A stretch of DNA of 12,652 nucleotides, taken from positions 1-12,652 of the forward strand of contig CAZSHS010000071.1 of the NCBI GenBank assembly GCA_964606665.1, read 5' to 3'. Source of the DNA: Aved-18 sp964606665 (GTDB lineage Bacteria > Cyanobacteriota > Vampirovibrionia > Obscuribacterales > Obscuribacteraceae). The translations under genes and the position numbers were made by a program. The number at the start of each line of letters is the position of its first letter. The stretch's first letter is position 1. The notes below the pieces were generated by a model that saw nothing but the letters and a program-made list of their open reading frames with translations, searched no databases and was not told where the DNA came from. Of the stretch, positions 7,575 through 12,652 are shown piece by piece.

Positions 7575-9071
7575 CTACTCCGTAGCCTGTCCTTCGGCCA
7601 TTTTCACCAGAGAAAAGAAATTTTGCAGGTCGCCCTGCGCATAACCTAATGCCAAAATCGACCTCCAGACCTCAATCTGGGCAATGGCATTCTCGACTTC
7701 GGCTGAAGCGAGATTCTCTTCTGCAATGGCGAGTGATACCACATTGGTCAAGCCAACGCTGTATCGCTTCATCAAATTTATTTCTTTAACTTTAGCGGCT
7801 TCAACGAGTTTGGGCGTTTCGTCCGCCACTTTGCGTGACTGCTGGAGCAAGATTCGACTGTTTGCATCTTTCTTCTCAAGCAAAAGCATGGCTTGGTCAT
7901 AATCTGCTTTGGCAGCTAACTCATTGCTACGAGCCATATCCTTTTGGGCTCTAAGTGGAAAATATTCCATAAATGGAAAACTGACCGACGCACCAATCAT
8001 GTAGTTAAATACTTGAGGCATAGCCCCGCCCAGCACTGGTCTGATGGGATTTGTGTTGTCACCAGATCCTCTGCCCCACACAGACGAGTTGAGCCACATG
8101 TGCGGTCGATAAGCTTTGTCCAAGACTAATTGCTTGGCTCGCCACCTATCTTTCTCTGCATATTTTAATCGAGCAAGTGGGTGTGACGCCAAATCGATAT
8201 TGCGCTCAACATCGACTGTGTCTTCCATTGGTTGACGAATAATAGGATCTGAAACTATGTCTAAATCCTGAGTAGCAATGCCCATCTTCTCAGCCAAATC
8301 TACCAGTCCCATTCGAAAATCTTTTTCGGCTTTGATCAATGCAATCTTAGCTTTAGACACTTCATAGTCTAGCTCGGCTGCATCAACGCCAGGACGGAGT
8401 CCTTGTGCCACCAGAGTTTTAACTCTTAATTGAGCAGCTTCCATTCGATCCAAAGACGCCTTACGCGCAATTATTGATTGCTTTGCAGCGGCTGCATGAA
8501 AGAAAGAATCGGCAGTGGCAAACGCAACATCTAATTTAGTCAGGCTCACATCGGCGCGGGCAGTGCGTGCATCGGCACGAGCAAAATCATCATTGGCTTT
8601 GCGCAATCCAAAATCAACCATGAGCCAGTTTAAGTTCAAACCCTGCAAATTATTTACTACAGGCTTGAATGACTGTCTTTGAACAGACGGACCTGAATCG
8701 ACCGGTACTGTATCAAAGCCAGACACGTTGTTCATAACGACGCTTGCCACGCGGTTTGGAGTAACTCCAGAATATTGAATATCAGCGTTTATGTTTGGAA
8801 GATATTGCATTTTGGCAAGCGACACATTTGCTTTTGCCGCACGCAATTTGAAAAACTTTTGCTGAATAGAAGGAAAATTACGCAACGATAATTCAACACT
8901 CTCGCGCAGCGTCACAGCCTTGGTTGGTCTTATAGGCTGAAAATTTATTTCTGCTGGTATCACTTCGCGCCCGGCACCATATGCGGGGCTATATAAAAAA
9001 TTGGGACACACCAAAAACATGGTGATTAAGATCACCCCTAATAGTCTTCGGATAAGGCCTGGTAATTTCAT
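7575..9071 (-). CDS. TolC-like outer-membrane efflux channel protein
   Basis: A 498-residue outer-membrane factor, normal length for the family, that trimerises into the exit duct of the efflux system. The signal peptide covers about 1-33 (RRLLGVILITMFLV core, probable cut after AYGA). Two OEP repeats follow. Repeat one has VTLRESVELSLRNFPSI (53-69), a strand with LNLNWLMVDFGLRKA (145-159), and a helix with GLRPGVDAAELDYEVSKAK. Repeat two has PLARLKYAEKDRWRAK, the strand region 323-370, and the family signature GLTNVVSLAIAEENLASAE (440-458). It is the first gene of the efflux operon; the pump gene starts three bases after its TAG. The start ATG at 9071 has no obvious Shine-Dalgarno sequence, but it gives a proper signal peptide. 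Having the channel first is unusual, since adaptor-pump-channel is the common order. Confidence 0.93.
   Translation of the reverse strand: MKLPGLIRRLLGVILITMFLVCPNFLYSPAYGAGREVIPAEINFQPIRPTKAVTLRESVELSLRNFPSIQQKFFKLRAAKANVSLAKMQYLPNINADIQYSGVTPNRVASVVMNNVSGFDTVPVDSGPSVQRQSFKPVVNNLQGLNLNWLMVDFGLRKANDDFARADARTARADVSLTKLDVAFATADSFFHAAAAKQSIIARKASLDRMEAAQLRVKTLVAQGLRPGVDAAELDYEVSKAKIALIKAEKDFRMGLVDLAEKMGIATQDLDIVSDPIIRQPMEDTVDVERNIDLASHPLARLKYAEKDRWRAKQLVLDKAYRPHMWLNSSVWGRGSGDNTNPIRPVLGGAMPQVFNYMIGASVSFPFMEYFPLRAQKDMARSNELAAKADYDQAMLLLEKKDANSRILLQQSRKVADETPKLVEAAKVKEINLMKRYSVGLTNVVSLAIAEENLASAEVENAIAQIEVWRSILALGYAQGDLQNFFSLVKMAEGQATE
7578..7581 (-). promoter_or_regulatory. Ribosome binding site of the RND pump gene
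   Basis: GGAG on the - strand lies six bases before the ATG at 7571 and overlaps the last codons of the channel gene, supporting coupled translation and the chosen pump start. Confidence 0.7.
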
Positions 9072-9177
9072 TTGTTTAAAAGCTGTGAGAGCTAATTTTA
9101 CTTAACTCATATAAGCCAAGTATGAAATTGCGCTTAAATCCGGTTTAGAATACTAAGGCACACACTGGATTTAACAA
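9072..9177. promoter_or_regulatory. Divergent promoter region, efflux operon versus charged-protein/TPR pair
   Basis: This 106-base AT-rich region lies between divergently transcribed genes and must hold at least the promoters for both. Weak -10-like boxes are visible: tagaat (9146-9151) for the + strand, and on the - strand TAAAAT (9100-9095) and TATGAG (9112-9107). None has a good -35 box at normal spacing, so no promoter is assigned exactly. An imperfect dyad, agctgtgagagct (9081-9093), lies close to the channel start and could be a regulator site; this is weak. No regulator gene is adjacent. Confidence 0.45.
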
Positions 9178-9822
9178 GTGCGACCACAAACAGCCACTGC
9201 CACCTCTTTTCTTCTGCTTGCCATCTTATTTCAGACGGGTGCGACACAGGCTCAGATAGACGACGGCAAAGCCGGATACAAAGACTATCGCAAGATTCAA
9301 GAAGTCGAGATGGATAAAGACATCGACAAACTCTTCAATTTCGGCGACCAAACAGACAAAGCTGAACGTATGAAGCTTATGAAAAGGGACGACGACATGG
9401 AAGATTCACGTCGCGCCAATTTGCGCTCGCGCTTTCGCGAGTTTGACGTAGGACACGACTTCGACCAGAAGAGTTTTTCCGAGACTTTAGATAATGACAT
9501 GCGATCGAAAGACCCCACAGACCCCAAAGAAGTGGACCGGCAGGATAACTCAGACTTAAAAGATAAAGATCGAGATAGACGCGACAAAGAAAAAGAAGAC
9601 CGTCGCAAAGACAGGCGCAGAGAATTTCTCAGCGACGAAGAATTGATGCGAGAATTAAGTCGACTACCAGAAGCAGCGCCCGACGACTGGGTACCGGACA
9701 AAGCCGATCCCGTAAATAATGGAGGGTTTTCTGTAGCACCCGACAATGGCTCACCAGTGCCATACAAGCTAAATGGCTGGATTGATTTCCAACGCAAGTT
9801 CCCCTGGGAGGACGAAAATTGA
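9178..9822 (+). CDS. Small highly charged secreted protein, unknown function
   Basis: A 214-residue protein that I do not recognise. The first ~25 residues look like a signal peptide (SFLLLAILFQTGATQAQ, probable cut near TQA|Q). The mature part is extremely charged: an Asp/Lys/Arg-rich region with likely long helices (about 35-110), then a nearly pure Asp/Arg/Lys/Glu tract at about 125-148 (DKDRDRRDKEKEDRRKDRRR). Next comes LSDEELMRELSRLPEAAPDDWVP and a tail with aromatic residues, NGWIDFQRKFPWEDEN. The tail looks more conserved-like than the middle and may be a binding motif. The start GTG at 9178 is the first possible one, because an in-frame TAA lies at 9172-9174; only a weak GGA (9167-9169) precedes it. 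It overlaps the next TPR gene by four bases, so the two products probably act together. The charged tract could be a disordered electrostatic linker. Confidence 0.8.
   Translation: MRPQTATATSFLLLAILFQTGATQAQIDDGKAGYKDYRKIQEVEMDKDIDKLFNFGDQTDKAERMKLMKRDDDMEDSRRANLRSRFREFDVGHDFDQKSFSETLDNDMRSKDPTDPKEVDRQDNSDLKDKDRDRRDKEKEDRRKDRRREFLSDEELMRELSRLPEAAPDDWVPDKADPVNNGGFSVAPDNGSPVPYKLNGWIDFQRKFPWEDEN
9806..9811 (+). promoter_or_regulatory. Strong ribosome binding site for the TTG-started TPR gene
   Basis: GGGAGG lies seven bases before the TTG at 9819, inside the end of the charged-protein gene. It is the best Shine-Dalgarno match seen at any start in the window and is the main reason for accepting the rare TTG start. 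Confidence 0.75.
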
Positions 9823-11327
9823 GCAACGGTCTCAATTTATTTATAGCCGCATCGCTGCTTTTCGCTAGCGCGCCATACGCCCAATCTGCCACACAGGGCG
9901 ATGTTGCCTGGAAAGCGAGCCTGGTCCAAGGCGAAAATTATTTGGCACACAAACAATTAGACAAAGCCGAAGACAGCTTCCGTGCCGCTCTCAAAGAAAT
10001 CAAGCGCTCGCCGCACTCGCCCCAAGAAATGGCATTGTGTCTTGAGAGTTTAGCCAAAACCATTTATATGGAAGACCAGATTTACGAACCCATTCCACTC
10101 TACAAAAAAGCGCTCAAGCAATTGCAAAAAGCTTATGGCAAAAATGCCCTGCAATTGGTGCCTGACCTACTTGCGCTGGGCGACATTTTCGAAAATGAAG
10201 GCGACTACAAAAAAGCGCTCAAATTCTACAATCAAGCCCTAACCATAAGTTCGAATAACAACGAATGTCACAACCTGATCTGCGCTGACTGCATGCATCG
10301 GATTGGACGAGTTTATGTAAAACAAGACAATCTAAAAGACGCAGAAGAGAATTTTCTTGGCGTCCTTTCTATTGTAATGGAGCAGAAAAACCTACCATCA
10401 ACAGATTTTCTCGAAGACAACTTAATAGATTATATAAGTCTGCTTTTAAAAACCGAATACAATGCATCGCTTCGAACTTCAGTCTCAGAAACCGAACTAC
10501 TAAAAGACAAATTAGGCGTTTTTCACAAGAAAGAAGTCTCACCCGAGAAAGGCTTTTCTACTGGCGTTTCAGCTAGCCTCGCCGATAGAATTGAGCGCGG
10601 CGAACGTCCCGATATCAAACATATTACCGGTATCACCAGTAGTGACAGCACCGGATCAAGTACAAGCCTGCCTAGAATCGAAATCAATCCAATTCCTGGA
10701 AGAGCATCTGATTTTGCTGCTCTTCAAGACATTCAAAGTCAAAGAGTTATTTTCTATGAGCGCTTAATTGAAACAGACATCAAATCTTTGGGTCCAGATC
10801 ACCCAAGCGTTGCGCGCGATCTCACATGGCTAGCGTATATTTTTATAGCTCAGAAAAACTATGACAAAGCGCGTCCGCTCTTACTCAAAGCTCGCGATAT
10901 TTATACTAAGATCTATTCTTCAGATCCTGGACACGATAAATTGCAGCACGTAGATTTGCTTCTGGCGCTAATCTCAGAAGAACAAAATCCTCAAGCCGCC
11001 ACAATTGATGTTAGCTATCTCAAGAGCTTGCCCCTTCTTCCTGAAGACGCGAAAAAGCTTGAAGTGGCTTTGCGCCTAAACGATCTAGCCTTCATGCTTT
11101 ATTGTCAGAATAAAACTGACAAATCTCTAAAAGTTTATTACTGGGCATTAGCCAGTTTGGTCGGCGCATGCGGCGACAGAAATCCGCTCAGCGCCTGCTG
11201 CATGTTAGACATGAGCAAGTTATTGCGCCTATCCGGTCGTGGCGATGAAGCCACCAAACTGGAAGGCAGCGCTCGCGCCATCGCCCGCAAAGAATTGATT
11301 GAAAAACGTAGTCAGGTCTTGCCTTAA
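9819..11327 (+). CDS. Secreted TPR protein, paralogue of the one at 1371-2816
   Basis: A 502-residue protein beginning with TTG. The signal peptide covers about 1-24 (LNLFIAASLLFASAPYAQSA). An N-terminal TPR block (about 28-215) includes NYLAHKQLDKAEDSFRAAL and GDYKKALKFYNQALTIS. A low-complexity linker rich in Ser, Thr, Gly and Pro spans about 235-300. A C-terminal TPR block (about 305-490) has SLGPDHPSVARDLTWLAYIF, YDKARPLLLKARDIY and VYYWALAS. The block order, the linker in the middle, the SLGPxHPSVAxDL motif and the terminal YYxWAxAS segment all match the protein at 1371-2816, so the two are paralogues. The start overlaps the upstream stop (TTGA), with a strong GGGAGG site. Cysteines at 150, 155 and 158, and at 451, 460 and 461, could form disulfides in the periplasm. 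TPRs of this type bind partners; the adjacent charged protein is the obvious candidate, though that is inference. Confidence 0.9.
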   Translation: MSNGLNLFIAASLLFASAPYAQSATQGDVAWKASLVQGENYLAHKQLDKAEDSFRAALKEIKRSPHSPQEMALCLESLAKTIYMEDQIYEPIPLYKKALKQLQKAYGKNALQLVPDLLALGDIFENEGDYKKALKFYNQALTISSNNNECHNLICADCMHRIGRVYVKQDNLKDAEENFLGVLSIVMEQKNLPSTDFLEDNLIDYISLLLKTEYNASLRTSVSETELLKDKLGVFHKKEVSPEKGFSTGVSASLADRIERGERPDIKHITGITSSDSTGSSTSLPRIEINPIPGRASDFAALQDIQSQRVIFYERLIETDIKSLGPDHPSVARDLTWLAYIFIAQKNYDKARPLLLKARDIYTKIYSSDPGHDKLQHVDLLLALISEEQNPQAATIDVSYLKSLPLLPEDAKKLEVALRLNDLAFMLYCQNKTDKSLKVYYWALASLVGACGDRNPLSACCMLDMSKLLRLSGRGDEATKLEGSARAIARKELIEKRSQVLP

Positions 11328-11330
11328 AAA

Positions 11331-11524
11331 ATGCCTGAACGTCTTTTTGCCAAAGAAGAAATCATTGCCCTCTTCCACTTACCTGGAAAACTGGTGCACG
11401 CATGTCGGTGGCGCGGCTATTTCGTTACTCTTTGCCTATAGAAAAGCAACAGAAACCAGGCAGAGGATTAAAAGCCGAGTATGCTTTTGAAGATCTTTGG
11501 AGCCTGGTTCACGGTCCCAAATAA
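11331..11524 (+). pseudogene. Possible small gene split by a frame change
   Basis: ATG at 11331 comes three bases after the TPR stop and opens 36 codons (MPERLFAKEEIIALFHLPGK...) to a TAG at 11439-11441. An overlapping frame, open from 11339 and with an ATG at 11402, ends at the TAA 11522-11524 and has a natural-looking composition (RLFRYSLPIEKQQKPGRG, then AEYAFEDLWSLVHGPK). One extra A in the run ggaaaac (11385-11391) would fuse the two into a 64-residue protein. This could be a decayed gene, a sequencing or assembly indel, a programmed -1 shift, or chance overlap. No strong ribosome site is seen; AGG at 11314-11316 is rather far away. I do not recognise the product. Confidence 0.35.
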
Positions 11525-11538
11525 AATGAAAGTTTTTA

Positions 11539-11575
11539 GTTGACTTAATCAACTAAATTACTTGATTAAGTCAAC
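11539..11575. terminator. Bidirectional intrinsic terminator with a 14-bp perfect stem
   Basis: gttgacttaatcaa (11539-11552) pairs perfectly with ttgattaagtcaac (11562-11575) around the nine-base loop ctaaattac. On the + strand it is followed by cattattttgttgttttttt, a good T tract after a short gap; on the - strand by ctaaaaactttcatttta. It lies between convergent genes. Each arm is itself nearly palindromic (gttga-cttaa-tcaac), so the DNA could also act as a paired protein-binding site, but termination is the simplest reading. Confidence 0.8.
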
Positions 11576-11577
11576 CA

Positions 11578-11667
11578 TTATTTTGTTGTTTTTTTGCACC
11601 TTAGTTCTTGCGTTAGATTACTCACCAGGCAATAACCAACCAAGCCCGCCGCAATAACAAGCATCAT
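11578..11667 (-). CDS. Possible 29-residue membrane peptide downstream of the glycosyltransferase
   Basis: An ATG-ATG pair starts one base after the glycosyltransferase stop. It opens 29 codons ending in TAA at 11580-11578, just before the terminator hairpin. The peptide has a hydrophobic helix (MMLVIAAGLVGYCLV) and a basic tail (ELRCKKTTK), the shape of a small single-pass membrane protein. The end of the upstream gene, aagaaagaat, is purine-rich and could serve as a weak ribosome site. Tight spacing and fit to the transcript end support it; small size and unknown conservation count against it. Confidence 0.35.
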   Translation of the reverse strand: MMLVIAAGLVGYCLVSNLTQELRCKKTTK

Positions 11668-11668
11668 T

Positions 11669-12604
11669 TTAATATTCTTTCTTAACCACATACAGTGGGC
11701 GTCCACGCGAATGATCGAGCACAATAGCCAGATATTCGCCAATAATGCCTATCGCAAAAAATTGCAAGCTACCTACAAACACAGTTGCTATCACAGACGG
11801 TGCCCAGGCGATTATTCTATTTTTGTAGATAATCAATAAAATGACAAACAAAATTCCGACAGCAAATAGAATCAATCCCAGATAAATACCCAGGCGAAGC
11901 GGCATTCTAGAGAATCCAAATATTCCAGAGAAGCAGAGATGTAAGAGTTTAATTAGCGTGTATTGCGGCTCTCCAGCAAATCTCTTTTCGCGATCATATT
12001 CGATAATTGTTGATGGATATCCTACCCACGCTGCTTGACCGCGAACATAAGGTTGCTGCTCGCGCATTGTCTTCAAAGTTTCAATCACGGGCTTAGAAAT
12101 TAGTCTGAAGTCGCCGACATCGCGGGGAATGTCTACACTTGATATCGAAGACAAGATTTGATAAAAAAGTTTCGCTCTGGCATCGGCAAAAGCCGAAATA
12201 CCTTGCCTGGTTTTGCGCCTAGCATGGACGATGTCAAACCCTTCTTCGCGCCATTTTTTGACTAGCTCGGGAAAGAGTTCTGGCGGGTCTTGCAAGTCGC
12301 CGTCGATAACTATAAGCGCATCGCCAGTCGAGTGTTCAATACCTGCGCGTATAGCCAATTGATGTCCGAAATTGCGACTCAAGTCAATAATTCGGACATG
12401 TGGATTGTTTTGCTTTGCGCCGATAAGTACGTCTAGAGTTTTATCGCGACTGCCGTCATTGACGAATATCAGCTCATATTGGCATCCCATTTCAGATACG
12501 ATTTTGTCCACCCGGCGCACACATTCGGCGGCGCCAGCCTCTTCGTTGTACATAGGAATGACAACGGAGAGCTTGTAATTATTTGAGTCGGTGGACTCGG
12601 GCAT
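11669..12604 (-). CDS. Family 2 glycosyltransferase, GtrB/ArnC/DPM1-like, membrane-anchored
   Basis: A 311-residue enzyme that should transfer a sugar from a nucleotide donor to a polyprenyl phosphate at the cytoplasmic face of the inner membrane, for later use in envelope glycan modification. A GT-A domain spans about 10-225: KLSVVIPMYNEE (11-22), FVNDGSRDKT (47-56), LSRNFGHQLAIRAG (75-88), and the metal- and donor-binding D101-G-D103-LQDPPE. DFRLISK (165-171) and GEPQYTLIKL (211-220, the position of the usual GxSKY motif) follow. Two membrane segments lie near the C-terminus (about 237-260 and 265-293, the latter with GIIGEYLAIVLD), followed by RGRPLYVVKKEY. This two-helix tail is typical of GtrB/YfdH-type bactoprenol glucosyltransferases. 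No GtrA-like flippase is in the window. The ATG at 12604 has GAAGG (12614-12610) five bases upstream. The sugar transferred cannot be determined. Confidence 0.93.
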   Translation of the reverse strand: MPESTDSNNYKLSVVIPMYNEEAGAAECVRRVDKIVSEMGCQYELIFVNDGSRDKTLDVLIGAKQNNPHVRIIDLSRNFGHQLAIRAGIEHSTGDALIVIDGDLQDPPELFPELVKKWREEGFDIVHARRKTRQGISAFADARAKLFYQILSSISSVDIPRDVGDFRLISKPVIETLKTMREQQPYVRGQAAWVGYPSTIIEYDREKRFAGEPQYTLIKLLHLCFSGIFGFSRMPLRLGIYLGLILFAVGILFVILLIIYKNRIIAWAPSVIATVFVGSLQFFAIGIIGEYLAIVLDHSRGRPLYVVKKEY

Positions 12605-12652
12605 GATTTCCTTCGCGTTTTGCCTTATTTAAACTAGAATTGAAGTAATGAC

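Larger units (their letters stand above)
11328..11668. other. Convergent intergenic region
   Basis: These 341 bases separate the TPR gene from the converging glycosyltransferase gene. They hold the possible split small gene on the + strand (11331-11524), a strong terminator hairpin (11539-11575) and a possible 29-codon ORF on the - strand (11667-11578). I see nothing else. Confidence 0.6.

Noticed and set aside
9297..9797. A 166-codon - strand frame opposite the charged secreted protein.
   Set aside because: It is Ser/Arg/Leu-rich, as expected for the complement of Asp/Arg/Lys-rich coding sequence, and the + gene has a signal peptide and coupled start.

Overview
The window looks like chromosomal DNA from a diderm (Gram-negative-type) bacterium of moderate GC. 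It encodes a complete three-part efflux system with an outer-membrane channel, several proteins with signal peptides, and a polyprenyl-phosphate-type glycosyltransferase. Two large secreted TPR proteins carry the kinesin-light-chain-like signature SLGP(N/D)HPSVA. Such proteins are numerous in several environmental lineages; from memory, the non-photosynthetic cyanobacterial relatives (Melainabacteria/Obscuribacterales) are one candidate, but this is a guess. I see no phage genes, insertion sequence, CRISPR array, tRNA or rRNA.

Layout: (1) Bases 1-2816, + strand: the 3' end of a long, highly charged EAAEK-repeat/coiled-coil protein with a degenerate nuclease-fold-like C-terminal domain, then 18 bases later a secreted TPR protein. 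(2) Bases 2817-3058: a convergent intergenic region holding a long imperfect palindrome of about 150 bp with a terminator-like hairpin at its exact centre. (3) Bases 9071-3059, - strand: a tightly packed RND efflux operon in the order outer-membrane factor, RND pump, membrane-fusion protein. (4) Bases 9072-9177: a divergent promoter region. (5) Bases 9178-11327, + strand: a small, very charged secreted protein overlapping by 4 bases a second secreted TPR protein. That TPR protein is a paralogue of the one in block 1. A possible small frame-disrupted gene follows (11331-11524). (6) A second convergent terminator hairpin (11539-11575). (7) Bases 12604-11669, - strand: a GtrB/ArnC/DPM1-type glycosyltransferase, possibly followed directly by a 29-codon membrane peptide ORF.

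How the parts work together: the three efflux proteins should form one envelope-spanning proton-driven exporter. Its pump has an acidic TM4 pair but no lysine at the usual TM10 position, and an extra loop in the second periplasmic region. The TPR proteins appear to be exported scaffolds, each encoded just downstream of a charged, low-complexity partner. Whether they serve the efflux pump is unknown; their placement on both sides of it is only suggestive. The least ordinary signals are the symmetric palindrome at 2829-2990, the repeated 'charged protein plus TPR' arrangement, and two tiny ORFs beside the 11539-11575 terminator.
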